Shown here: piece by piece, positions 36,379-49,073 of the stretch
Position numbering within the stretch: the first letter of the stretch is position 1
How the letters are laid out: the number at the start of each line of letters is the position of its first letter
NCBI GenBank assembly: GCA_963070105.1
Contig: OY718807.1
Span: forward strand, 7,665,983-7,729,982
Source: Litomosoides sigmodontis
Taxonomy: Eukaryota > Nematoda > Chromadorea > Rhabditida > Onchocercidae
Length of the DNA stretch: 64,000 nucleotides
Direction: 5' to 3'
Translations under genes and position numbers: made by a program
The notes under the pieces: model-generated
What the model was told of the DNA's origin: nothing
What the model saw: the letters and a program-made list of their open reading frames with translations, nothing else
Databases searched by the model: none

Positions 36379-39300
36379 TCACTGTCTTTCCACATGAATA
36401 AGTTCTCTTTTGCTGAAATTGAGCTCCCGAAGTGTACGGTAGTGATCTTGATCGGTGTATATTCGCTTCGGATAATCGAGGACAAGCTGATGATCTGTTG
36501 GATAAAACCCAAGACCAGCAATAAGCACAAATATAGCCTGCAATAAAAGGACCCTGGTTAATTTCCTTGTTACTGGCAAATTGCAGACTTTTGGCTCGCT
36601 CTTTTCATTCAGTAATCAATGACTATTCTTCTTTTGAATTTTAATTACCGAAATAATTAAGCACGTCGTGCTTAAAAAATAAATGAAAAAGAGCTGCTGC
36701 TTCACTCCACATTTTATAAAAATATACTTATCATACGGTGTGCGCAATACCGTTACTAAGGAAACGTAAAAGCCACAAAAACTTAGTGTAGAACTAATTT
36801 ATCAAGTTTCACAGACTTTACCTTAAGCGTAGTTGTGTCTTCTACTTCCACCACCTGACGATTACCATCTGGTAGACGTAAAGATAACAGGAGACGGCAA
36901 CCACGTCCATCTGGTTCGCCAACACATTTCATCCATTCATCTCGATCAATCGTAGTTAATCTACTGCCGCTATCTATAATGCCATCAATATCTGACCAGT
37001 CATTACCTGGAAAAATCACCTAACTTCGGATCTATTTTAGAAGTATTCTGTTGATTAAAATCATAAAACTACGTTGAAGACTCTTCTTTTAAGTTCACAG
37101 ATCAGTTATACTCGGTTTGCTACCAAGGAGCTTATAAATATCCAAATCTCACTACACCAAAGAAGCATACCCTTACGAGGCATTTTTGAATTACAACAGT
37201 CATCGTCCATTACTTCATCTTGTGAAAAGTGTACACGTTTTCGACTTGTATTTGATGAGTTCAGTACCTGTTGTAAATAATGAAATGAAAATAAGAAATA
37301 AACACCAAGAAGATGCCACACAAAAAAACACACACACACACACACCACATTTTGAGTTCAAAGATATTTCTTCAAGCAAAGTAATCATTTTCAAGAATTT
37401 CCTTTTTCTCCATCTCCGAAACATAATTATATAAATAATTGACAGAAATTAGTATGCAGTAAAACTACATCCATAAATTGATTATGTCCTGTATCCCCTT
37501 TTGATGTTAATCGTCCGAAATTGCTAAATGTGGGCGTAATTGTTAGCTGCTTATCTCTTGCGTCGAAATCTGGACAAGCATCCAAAAATGTTGTGGCTGG
37601 AAGTAGAGACATATATCAAAACGATACAACGAATAATAAAAGGTAAAATTAAGTAAATTTAAGAAGCATGCTCACCTTGATCACAGAAAGACATAGTATC
37701 TTTGGCTCCAATTGTGATTAACTGTTCTCCAGTACGTGGATCAACTATGAAAACAGCTGGATACGTATGCATCCGATAATAATTACTTACTCTGTTCCCA
37801 TCAGCTGAATCTTTATGCACCTGAAAAGTTTAAAATTTCTTAGATGCTATATTTTGCATTTATGTGAACGTATTCTTCTCGATAGTTAAATATTTAAAAA
37901 TGGAAATGTGCGCGCCTGCCAAAAAACGAAATTTGATCGAAGAAGTTCTTTTACGGATGAATTGGACCACACATCACGATTAAGTGCTTGACAAGCAAAT
38001 TCCAGATCATCTTGTACATTAACAAGCAACCAATGTCCACGTAATTGAGCTTCAGCACGGACCTGTAACGTTTGAGCTAATCACTAAATGGAATTAAATG
38101 AACGTCGTTATAGCTTCTGATCTTTTTTTTGCACTGATAAGGAATTCATGACAAGCTATAAGTGATTGAAGTGATACTGACTATGCTAAGTTATGTATTA
38201 GCATCAACTCAATCCAATCCTAAGCACTATACCGATTTCTTTCAATTAACATTCACAAACGACACTGCTGTGCAAAGCTTAAAGATTATACTGATCACGT
38301 TTCACTGCATAAAAACACTGTCATTTTAACGAGTAATTTAAAATCAAAAGTAACTAACGGCATCCCAATCACCATTGAACATAATATCTATCGGAGGACG
38401 AAATAGATTTTGAAGAGTTACACGCTTAGCAACCGTTGGATCCGATGCATTCTGCCTATTTTGTAGCATAGCCAATCGTTCTCCTAAACTATCGTTTTAG
38501 CATTAAAAAAATTGTCCACTGTACTCAGAATGAATAATCCAACAAAGAACATATAACCATCGCTCAACCGCTCCAGTAACTGGTAAATTTCATATTAAGA
38601 TTCGTGCACTTGAAAAAAATGCTGCTACAATGAAAAACATTACCTGCTTCAGCCCGAAAATCACGTGCCGTATCAAATACTGAAGAACCATTCCTTCCAT
38701 TCTGTCGAGCTAAAAATAACAAGTCTTCTCTGAGAATTCGCGTTTTTTTTGCAATGGTATGTGTGAAATGACTTGAAACAGAAGGTTTATGGAACATCTC
38801 TACATGACAAGCATCCGTCTAACAAATTCGAAATGAAGTAAAACTCACTATACTGTTGCGCAAATGACTGCTCAACAATAGCTCCACGTACAGGCGCTAT
38901 TGGCTCGCGTACATCGTCGTTACTCGTCGTTGATCTGAAGGTACATTGCATCTGTCTCATAATTATCATACTTTGGGTTTCTTATAAGATAAATGAATTC
39001 CGTATAAGCAATCAAATGATTAGCATTGAACAACGTTACCATTACTAAAATGATCAGCTCAAGAACTGTAACTTTTATGTATGTTACCAGGTAACGAGGT
39101 ACCAGCAACAGTTGTTTAAAAAACCAGCAAAAGTTTACACGTAAGTCCTTCGAACTTCTTTGGAAAGCAAACAGTTAGAAATACCTTTACTAATGATAAA
39201 AGAGTTATTATCAAGTAATCAGCAGTTACATTACCTCGGCGCATTTAAATACTAAACTTTTGTTGGTTTTTTAAACAAGCAGTTGGTGAAAACATACGCA

Positions 39301-39809
39301 TCATTTGAATGGTTAACTCGAGGAGGACTTGTGCTTCCACACGTAGTACGATGAGACACAGCAGCGTTACGTTTTACTACACCTTTGCTGATGCAAATAA
39401 CGTCTGGCGACTCCTCATCGTCTACTACCGTTGACGACGATGGTTGAAGCTGTTGGAAATACAAATTTACAGCCAATTCCAAATTACCATTACACATTTC
39501 CAAATAATGGGATGCCTCTACCGCACTTGTGCAACCTAAAAAGTAAAAAAAAAAAAAGCATTTTTACTTTTTTTACTTTCGTGTGCCTAATCATTATAAT
39601 ATTGTTTAAATCTGTAGCAATACTGTGTTAAGAAATATTTTTGATATTTAACATCATAGAAGTGTTCATCTCATGATAAGTGTCAGTGTAAAATACATTC
39701 ATCCAAACAATCTATGGAAATGTGAAAGGTGTACGAAGAATGTTGTTTGCAAGAACATACCTGTAACGGATCGAAATTGAGCAGTGATGTTCCTTTCGTT
39801 GCTATCCAT
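36379..39809 (-). CDS. UBXN7-like UBA-UAS-UBX adaptor of p97/CDC-48
   Basis: Exons (minus): 39809-39761, 39535-39258, 38934-38849, 38709-38644, 38483-38359, 38062-37916, 37820-37676, 37596-37469, 37267-37171 (or 37177), 37006-36822, 36537-36379. UBXN7 links ubiquitylated substrates and cullin ligases to the p97 ATPase. The UBA domain has FRSVTG and ASHYLEMCNGNLELAVNLYF. A linker carries DDVREPIAPVRG and SVFDTARDFR. The thioredoxin-like UAS domain has LQNLFRPPIDIMFNGDWDA, HWLLVNVQDDLEFACQALN, RDVWSNSSVKELL and FVFWQ. The UBX domain has LLSLRLPDGNRQVVEVE, AGLGFYPTDHQLVLDYPKR and TLRELNFSKRELI. The intron after FVFWQ starts with GC (GCGCGC at 37915-37910). The junction 39258/38934 is out of phase, so one exon or border is missed there. 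AATAAA on minus is at 36356-36351. Orthology to UBXN7 rather than FAF1-type proteins rests on the UAS text. Confidence 0.93.
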
Positions 39810-40740
39810 TTTGAACCTAGCAATTGTTACTGAAATACTTTTTTTTTTCTTGAAAAATCGTCGATTCACTACAACTATCCACCGAATAAATGAGTTACAA
39901 CTTCCAGATAAATTTCAACAGCGCAAAAACAATCAACCTTCCACCCTCACCCTCAGTACTTTCCACTATACTCGTAACTCTCACCACCCACACACTTATC
40001 GAACCATTGTCGAAGCGTTGCACTACAACAAATTGGTCGTCTTGAAATTATGAAACACTACGTTGAATTGCTGTCCGGCTCCGGCAATACTAGTTCTACT
40101 GGCAAAACACCGCTAAATTTCGAAGTTCTTTACTTCATTTACCATACTCTTTGTTTGAAGTTTCCGATTATTTAAAAATCAAGCGAATTCCATTATGAAT
40201 GCTATCAATTAAGCTCATGTTTTTTCGTGAATAGATGACAATTATTTTTGTCTTCTAGATTAAGGACTAGCGTTTATAGTTATTTAGAAGTGTCAGATAG
40301 AAAAAAAAAGACATCAATGATAATGCAAAAGTTAATAGATCAAAGATTAATGGAAAATTGTGAGGGCGAGAATGAATTCTTTGAGTTTAGAAAAAGAAAA
40401 TTCAGAATTTAGAAAAGCAGCGTAGTACTGAATGAAAAGAGAAAAGCATGGTTTAGGGGAAAGGAAATATTAAGAAAATGAAAGTGAATTGTTAAATCAT
40501 CTTGCTGAATCAAGCCACTACGCCGTTCGAGCAATCACAGATTGCTCAATTGTAATGAGACTGCTTCCATCGCTCTATCCGATTGTATGATATAACCAAC
40601 AATCGGGATCCCTGAATATCGTCACAGCTTTTCTGAATTTTTGAAATAAATCCTTTCTTTCAGCGGCAGGATATTCGATCATAATTAAATTTTGATGTAT
40701 CTGTGGAAAATACTGATTCTTTTTTCTTTCCATTTTTCAG
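39810..40740. promoter_or_regulatory. divergent intergenic region shared by UBXN7-like and SCYL2 genes
   Basis: About 930 bp separate the two ATGs, which point away from each other, so both promoters probably lie here. The SCYL2 leader starts after a TTTTTCAG acceptor at 40740. An 89-codon ORF at 39784-40053 overlaps the first exon antisense and is not supported. A structured element at 40529-40670 is listed separately. Confidence 0.55.
40529..40670 (+). ncRNA. possible snRNA-like structured element
   Basis: In order on plus: an 8-bp stem GAGCAATC/GATTGCTC with a 3-nt loop (40529-40547), an 8-bp stem CCGATTGT/ACAATCGG (40579-40606), an Sm-site-like AATTTTTGA (40636-40644), and a weak 5-bp stem ATCCT/AGGAT after it. 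This order recalls Sm-class small RNAs, but I recognise no U-RNA or SL sequence, and the stems could be chance in AT-rich DNA. Confidence 0.2.
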
Positions 40741-40759
40741 AAGGTGGAGGAGCTAGTAG

Positions 40760-43700
40760 ATGGCGATAAATGTTGATTATTACTTGAATCGAATACGCTC
40801 CACAGTAACTTCAGTAGCAGCGCAAGTAAGCAGTGCTTTACCGGGAAATGCAGTAACTCGAGATTATGAGGTATTATCACAAGTTGGAAGTGCTGGACCG
40901 GCGTTTAGTTGGAAAGTTTATGCTGCGCAGAAACGCTCAACTAAAAAGGTACTATACTCGAATACTAAGTTGATTACACACCAACATTTCTCTTGTCTTA
41001 TTGTGTTCCGATTTTCGTATTATGTGTTTCACATATGTGATATGGCATGTGTATATATCTTCATTTTTGTTTTAGTATTTTAACCAAATTATTGAGACTT
41101 GTTAAATCTTAATTTAGGCTGTTTCGGTTTGGTTGTTTGAAAAACGTAATTTGGAAAAATGGCCGAGGTACGAAAGAGAATTATTCTCGGAAATCCTGAA
41201 AAAAGGAGTTTCACAGCTTACCCGATTAAGGCATCCACGCATTCTCGTTATTGAGCATCCGCTTGAGGAATCTCGGTCTTTTTTTCATTCCACCACTCGT
41301 GATTACTCTTAAAGGATCAGTTAAGTGAACCAGAGAAATTGTAGCGTCTCATGATTTTCTGCAGTTCGAATTCTTTGTTATTTCCCTGTTATTCGAAGAA
41401 GCATTTCTTTAGAGACTCGTATGCTTTCTGTACAGAGCCTGTGTTCGCATCGTTGGCTAACGCTTTAGGGCATTTGGATAATATAACTCCTCATGCTCCA
41501 CATTTAGATGAATTCGAACTTTTGGATATTGAAATTCGCTATGGACTTTTTCAAGTAAAGTGATATTCTTTCCTTTTAAGACATTTGATGCTTTGAAAAA
41601 TTGTCATTTGCTTAGTTATTTACTTTACTATAGTGAAAATTCTTAATCCGTGAAGCATTGCAGGTTGTTGAAGCTTTATCATTTTTGCATATTGATGTAC
41701 GAATGATGCATCGAAATATATCTCCTGAAAGTATTATAATTAATGAAAAAGGTGAATGGAAACTATCAGGTTTTGATTTTGCAGTGCAAGGTACGCAAGG
41801 TACCAATAATCAGGTATGAAATTCATTGTCAGATTTTTCGGATACAACTGTGACCTGAAGTTCTTCATGAAATTATGCTACTATATGCCACCCCTCTGTT
41901 AGCACTGTCAATACTATTTAATTTTGCTAGAAAGTTGCAATATAGTATTTACAAAAAAGAAGTAATTGCGACTACCTACCAGTTACATGGTTCTTTCAAT
42001 TCTGTAGGTGACATACGAAATGCTGGCATGGAGTCAGCGAACAATGTCCGCTGTCCAACCACTGTTAGATTATCTGGCACCAGAATATGTGATCGGCGGT
42101 CGGTGTGACCCATATGCTGATATGTTTTCTTTTGGAATTATGGCTCTAACAGTTTTCAATGGAGGAAAGCAACCGTTTGATAACAGAAATTCGTTGGATA
42201 ATTTTCGTAGAAACGCTGAAAAGGTTAAAATTAGCATGTTTTCATTATTACCGTGGATGTACAAATAGTGCGCAGGTTATCATTTGCAGTTGAACACTTT
42301 ACCTATGTCGATATTCGTAAATGTTCCTGCCGAACTTCGTGATGATCTGAAAATGTGTTTGAATCTTACACCTGATCTCCGACCCGACGCTACTCAATTT
42401 TCCAAGGTGATTTTGCCTTTCTTCTTTGCATGTGAAAAGTAATTTTATTGGAAAAGGAGTTTATAACAGCAGTTATTGAAGTGTAGTATTTTATAGATTG
42501 TCTATTTTGATGAGCCATTAATTCGAACACTAAAGGGTTTGGATTCTTTATGTCAAATGGACTATACACAGAAAATGAATTTCTTCAAGCAGCTACCACA
42601 GTTTTTGATAAAATTTCCAAAAGTAAGTGTTTACACAAATTCTTTCTGGGAATAAGAAATATTCTTATGATATACGAATTTTTCAGCGACCACTTATACA
42701 AAAAATTTTTCCGCAGCTATGTGCAGAATTCATTGCCACAGAATTGGTGCCATTCATTCTTCCTGGTGTTTTTCATATTGTTGCAACGATCAGTAATGAG
42801 GAATTTGCTGCTACTGTTTTGCCGCAGCTAATCCCGATATTTACTGTTGAACGGCCATATCAAGTGAGTTTAATCATTTTATAGAATAATACTGTTTGAG
42901 CAATATTTTTGTCTTAATTTCGTGTTAAAAAAAGTTTATGCATTTACTTACTTTAATGCTGCAGATTTTGTTATTGCTGCTACAAAATATGGATCTGTTA
43001 CTACAAAAAACAAGTGAAGGAGATGCTCGTAGATATCTGTTGCCTTTAATTTATAACGCATTGTCCAACGAGAACGTGAAAATCCAGGTTTTTTACATTC
43101 CAATATGAAACTTATTTCTTCTTTTATGTTTCCAAAAAGTAGAGGCATATGAAGAAAAATGCTGCATTATTGTCTCTGAAAAATGAAGTAATTATTGCAG
43201 GAACTATGTCTTTCAACAGTTCCGAAAGTTGCCGCAATGATTGACAGGCAATCCATGAAAACAGAAGTCCTACCCAAACTATTACTACTATCTGTTGACG
43301 GAGGAGGAATATTAACTGTGAGATTTATTCTTTTTTCAGATTCGACCTGTGTTTTTATTTTTCGCATACTTGGACTAATTGATGCACTTGCTTGTTTATT
43401 TATTTGTAATTTTAGCATGCCAAAATGTGTTATGCTTTCGTTTTAATGAATATATTTTACTTCCACAGATACGAGTTCAAGCACTGTTATGTATAGGAAA
43501 GTTGCTACCCTCTCTGGAGCCATGGATGGTGACGGAGCAAATAATTCCAGCTTTGCCCAAAGTGATTGGTCGAGAGCCAGCAATTCTTATGGCAATTTTG
43601 GGTACGTTTTTCCCTCAACTTTCTATATGTTGTCACTTTGAAATTGGACACTGTTCCAAACTAAAAGGAAGTTATTACAGCCGAATAATTGTACTGGATT

Positions 43701-45220
43701 GCTTTGTTTCCAGGGATCTACAAACTGGCATATGAAGAGAGTCGTATTAGTATAACTCGGGAACAGTGTGCCAAAAGCATTTTACCTTTCCTCATTACTT
43801 CATCCATGGAGAATACATTAAATATGCCTCAGTTTGAGCAGTACATGGCATTAATACACCGCATTCTAGATAGGGTAAGCGCTGTATGTTAGTTTGTTCG
43901 TGCAAGGAATTATTTTAATTTCATTTGTTGCAGTATTTTCTTTAATAAAACGTTCAGATTGAAAAGGAACAGCGTCAACGATTGCAACAACTAAGTGCTA
44001 GTCAGGAGGAGCAGCGTAGTATTGGTGAATTTGTCAGCGTACTTGGACAGCCAGCTACTCAAAACAAGGTAATAATCTCTTGACCTTTAAATTCTTTAAT
44101 TTTCTAACATTTTCTGTGTTGGAATATTGGTGAAGACATCATACGGTACAGAGTTCATTATAAAATTTTATAGAGTTCATTATCCGGCAGTCTATCAGAT
44201 TTAGTTATCGATGGATCAGCAGATGAGAAACCGAATAGTACCAGTAAAAATACTGTAAGTGAAGTAATGCAGCTGTTTATTGTTTATTTAATTCACTAGT
44301 TGGAGAATTGTTTTGAAAACAGGGCATTGTTTAATGCTTAATTTAATTGATTTATATTTGAATCGAATTTGCGTTTTCGGTAGGACTCCAACAGGATTCC
44401 GCATTTATTTCCATTTAAAATTTATTTTAGGGACTGCTAAGTCTTGCTGATAAGAAACGATTAGCGGCCGAATTAGAGCAGAACTTAAGAATGCGCAGTC
44501 AACCAAACCTTTTGAAACCAACCAACTCTGGAGAAAGCATTAATAAGAAGCAGCCTACGAGTGCAGATTTTGTCACCTCACCGATCGATTCCGCTCTGGG
44601 AGAAGTTGGTTGCAGTTCATTGATCCCTTCCAAAGCTTCAACCCATCAAACCTGCATAGATCTCTCTGATTTTCTTCCTGCATCCTTTGTCCCTAAAAAG
44701 GTTCGTCCATTTTCGTATGTGGCACGAATTCATTTGATTAGTCGAAATAGTATTCATGAAGATAATGTTTGATTGTATATATTTAAACATTATAATCCCT
44801 TTTCATAATGTTTTTCGTGCACCTCTTCACGAGAAAACTTTCTAAATTCAGGTGGAGGATGAAGGTACGTTGAGCAATACGGATAGCCCTCTTTGGCCAG
44901 ATCCATTTAAAACGGAACCAGGAAACTCGCTGACATCACTTGTGCTTCAACCAACAATTAATAGAGTCAGTTTACCGGGTCCACCACTTGTACAAAATCC
45001 GGTAACTAGAAATAGCTTAAACCAACGAGTGACAGCGAATCGAACAGGAAATGCATCGGGGAATGAAGTGGACCGAAAGGTAAACATGTCTGCTTTTGAT
45101 GATATTGTGTGTTTTCCAACTAAACTTAATGCCAAAAATAATTTTTCACCAAACTCACAAAGCACTCATTCTAAACAAAGCTGTCTAACAAGTGACATAC
45201 TTGGTGATCTTCTGGGATGA
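40760..45220 (+). CDS. scyl-2: SCYL2 (SCY1-like pseudokinase 2)
   Basis: Sixteen exons, all in phase: 40760-40948, 41118-41275, 41413-41554, 41664-41813, 42008-42223, 42290-42406, 42497-42622, 42687-42863, 42965-43087, 43201-43317, 43469-43601, 43714-43874, 43958-44068, 44174-44254, 44431-44700, 44852-45220; 879 residues, near the length of animal SCYL2. It is a clathrin/AP-2-associated protein of endosome-Golgi traffic. A kinase-like domain (about 35-320) has RGVQQLT-type KGVSQLTRLRHPRIL, CTEPVFASLANALG, MMHRNISPES (catalytic Asp is Asn-less HRN form) and LSGFDFA in place of DFG, so it is a pseudokinase. HEAT-like helices follow (about 325-620: FFKQLPQFLIKFPK, ELCLSTVPKVAAMID, IRVQALLCIGKLLPSLEPW). 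A coiled segment EKEQRQRLQQLSASQEEQ precedes a loose tail with DPF (AP-2 ear motif) and final DILGDLLG. The ATG sits 19 nt after a TTTTTCAG acceptor, which suggests SL trans-splicing. Confidence 0.96.
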
Positions 45221-46698
45221 AATAACGTGTTTTTATATGAATAAGGCACTTTTTTTTTTAACTTTCCCTTGATTTTACACATTCAGTAGGTCGCACTGCT
45301 AATATTTCGTTTTTGTTGATACATTGAATCCTTCGTCATTAAGCTCGTTTCCTAGTAAAATCATATCCATTTTTTTTCTGAAATGTGTTATAAATGAAAA
45401 TTTAATAAGCGCTATTTTACTTTTCCTTCAAGCTTTCACGGTATTAGATGAAATTGCGGGTTTCATAGATCTTACTTTGTGATTCTGCATACTTTTTTGA
45501 TTTGGGTGCATTTCTTCCATGATTTAATTTACTTCGAATTTATCCAATCTCGTTGGCTAATTTAACTTCTGTAAATATATTTAATTTTTATGTTCCAACA
45601 TACGCGCTGGTTATTTGTTGTTAGGGACATCGTGATTATGTTTTTATCCGTATGTATAAGTTTTATGGCCAGAAGTAAAATTATTACGCTTACATATCCA
45701 TTCACATAAATGCAATGCCATTACTTCATCGTTTTTCTTTTTTTGAGTTATAAAGTTTATGCGATGAAAACTGAAAATGAATACAGAGAAATTGTAAAAC
45801 TGTCGAAACTATTACGGCTAGCGATTGCTTTCAGTTGTGAAGCTTTAAAAGAAATACTTCCAATTTCGAGACGAATATACAACACCTACAAGGCGTTATG
45901 TGGTTCATTCCTAATTGCTAAAAAATGTAATCACATAATCTTGTTTCTTGATGTAAGAACCGTCACTGGTATTAAAATATGGTGCATGAAACATTAAAAA
46001 GCAAAAAATACAAAGGTAAAATACACGAAATAAAATAAGCGAAAATAATGAGCAGTGAGTGTATTTATAAGCGAAATATTATCATTGGCGTAAGTTTTAA
46101 AGCTTACAGAGATGAGAAAACCTGCGGACAATGGATGATAACATGTACGGAATTGCAACAGTTAAGATTAGTACCATGACGAACTTTGAAAAAAAATTGA
46201 ATTCCGGTTCGGTTCTCGCCATTCGGTACTCTTATTTCAATTATTTTTCACCTCAGTATGTATTGAAACCGGAGATGGTTTCAATGAATTGAGTTTAGGT
46301 GATAAAGCTCCCATTATATAACCGCTATAACTACTATCACACATTATCATAACTGCTTGTCTATTTTTTGCACCTTTTCTTTTTATCTGCACCAATCAGA
46401 ATGACAAATAACATCAAAATTTATGAGGAAATTAGACTCTAAAAATACAGCAGCAAAAGAAGAGGTACGTGAATTTGACCTATACATAAATTTAACCTAA
46501 TTTATTGAATCAACGATTTACTTGTGTTGGTATAACGAAACTTGAATGTAATGCAAATCCCAGTTGCTTTTTTTTTAACAATTACCAAGCATTTCCAGAG
46601 CCTACAGTGCAAAAATTTTGAATTCCTTTTAACAATCGTTCAAAGGTAATATTTTAATTAAACATTTCTGTGCCGCTCATCGATAATACCACATCGTA

Positions 46699-46775
<77 letters not shown>

Positions 46776-49073
46776 CAGCTCGTTAACTTGCATTTCCAAC
46801 TCACCAAGTGTTTCACGTTGATCACTTTTTTTTATAAGAAAAGATGTTTTAAAAAATTTTTTACACGTGTCGTAAAGTTGAAAAATTTTTTTAAATTCCT
46901 GAAATCCTAATATTATCTTTATGCTGCAATCTGATACGAATATTAGTAATGTAAAAATAACCGAGCGATAGTTTGCTTTCACTTTCTTTTCATCCTCCTT
47001 CTTTTCGTTTGTTTTTTTTCTTTCAAATGCTAACTGTGATAATATGAAATAATAACGATAAATTAAGTTACCCGCGATCGATGATGTAAAAACAGTTTAT
47101 GGTAAGAAAAAAAGATACCTTTCAAAAAAAATTACAAAAGAAAAAAACCAAATGAAATAATACAAAAAAAAATTAAAGAGGAGGTAGTGCAAAAATCACT
47201 GTGTATATTTTCAGCATGTTCAAATTGGGAAAAGCAGGAAAAAAAGATGCAAAAGAAAAACATCGTAAAATGATAAACTGGAAATTGAACAAAGAGAATA
47301 TAAAGGGAAAAAAATGAACTAAGTGGAATACTAACTGAGGACATTTAATTAACAGTATACAAGTTAGAAGAGAAAATATTCACAAATCATTGGTAATGAA
47401 TGCTTCTCTGCTATACTCTTTCATATTTCAGAAAAAAAGAAAAGCAATTTTTGTTAAATCTATCAAAAATGAAATAAATCTGAATTTTTCGTTAAAAAAA
47501 ATTCTCTATTACCAAGACAGAGATGTTTGCAATCGATTACTCTCATCAAAACATAAGCTTAAAACTTGTCGAGCTAGTGTCTTAACAGCAATATAATATA
47601 ATAATAAGAGTACTAGTAAAAAAAAACAAGAAAATGAAAAACATTAGCGGAAATGATCATCGGGAAATACGAAAAAGACAGGTGGCAAAATGAAAACATT
47701 ATTTCTCGTCCAAAAAAAAAAATCACTAAGCCAACTTAATGAAACGAACACATTTGAAACAGAGCGAATTCGAACTTCGTGAAAAAAAAAATGTTTTTGT
47801 TATGGTGGAAAAAATTACAAACAAAAAGAGAAAAAAATTACATCCTGAATAATTTCAAATCACCGGTTCAATGAGGAAAAATATTAACTGGATTAAAACA
47901 GTTCATCGGTATCTGATAGAAAATCACCGGTAAATTATACAGTTATGGAGCACTTCTGTAGATCGTAATTAATCTAATTAATGCTATAGAAAGAAGAAAA
48001 AGAAGAAGAGGAAAGAAGAGGATGAAAAACAATAATTAAATGTTTTCATTGAACTATATTGCTATGCATATAATTTGTAAGAAATGGATCACTTCATCTG
48101 ACTTGTTGACTCATTTCATAATCACTGCGATAGATTTCGATCTATTAATTAATCAGCTTCAATTACTGCACAGCATTCATTTGTAGACAGTCAGTTTTAG
48201 CTATTAAGAACAAAAACAGAGAGAGAGAGAGAGAAGGAGAGGGAAAGAGAGGGGAGTGTAGGAGGAGAGATTAAAAGAAGATACAAATATCAAGTTGTGA
48301 TAAATGATAATGCTGTTGCCGACCCTCTAGTACCTGCATGATAGCAAATGTCAACAATGAATTGAGTAGTGATAACATTTGATAATTATGATAATCAGTG
48401 ATAACAACAATAGTAGAAGTGGTAATAGATGATAACAACTTTTAAATATGATAACCATTTTATAACAATAGTAATATGAATACAATCATATAGTAATACT
48501 GTTGCAATGAGGAAGAAGAAAGAAAAAAGAAGAATTGAACATTAAAGAGAGAAAAAGAGAGAGAGAAAGAGAGGAATTAATACAACAGTATAAAAATGAA
48601 TGATATCACAACTCCGCTTTCTTAGTGCCTTATTTACACCCTAATATTTATTTACCCAAATTTTACACGTTTTACACATGTAGCACTCTGATCGATCATG
48701 AAAAATGAGAAAGAGCGAATATTAATGAATGCTTAATGAGTGAGAGAAAGGAAGAAAAAAGGTAAATTTTGCTCTCAATTTTTGATAAAGTAAAAAATTT
48801 GCTATAAAATTTCCAATAAATCAACCAGTGAATTAGTTGTAAAAAATTTGACGAAACTATGAAGTTTCGTTTTTTGAAAGGATTAGAAGCATTTCATGAT
48901 CGATGAACACTAAAGCAAGAAGCAAAATGCATTAGATTCCCCTATAACACCGATGATTGCAAATAAACAATAATGAATTTAAAAGAAGAAACCTTGAAGT
49001 GGGATTGAGGTATTTGAGGATGACCCATACAAACGCATATCTCGTATCACGTACGCATATCATTAATATCTAT
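45221..49073. other. spacer between convergent SCYL2 and daf-12 genes
   Basis: Includes the 3' UTRs of both genes, a (TA)n array at about 46702-46773, and (GA)n tracts at 48218-48252 and 48545-48575. A 95-codon ORF at 45710-45997 (EYREIVKLSKLLRLAIAFSC) has no recognised family and no splice context. No gene called. Confidence 0.55.
46702..46773. repeat. (TA)n microsatellite
   Basis: About 36 uninterrupted TA units in the spacer between SCYL2 and daf-12. It can form cruciform or hairpin structures. Confidence 0.97.

Noticed and set aside
45710..45997. 95-codon plus-strand ORF after SCYL2
   Set aside because: No recognised domain, lies in the SCYL2 3' region, no splice or leader context; could be re-examined with RNA data.
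46200..46235. tRNA T-loop-like GGTTCGGTTCTCG
   Set aside because: No matching acceptor, D-arm or anticodon arm could be drawn around it.
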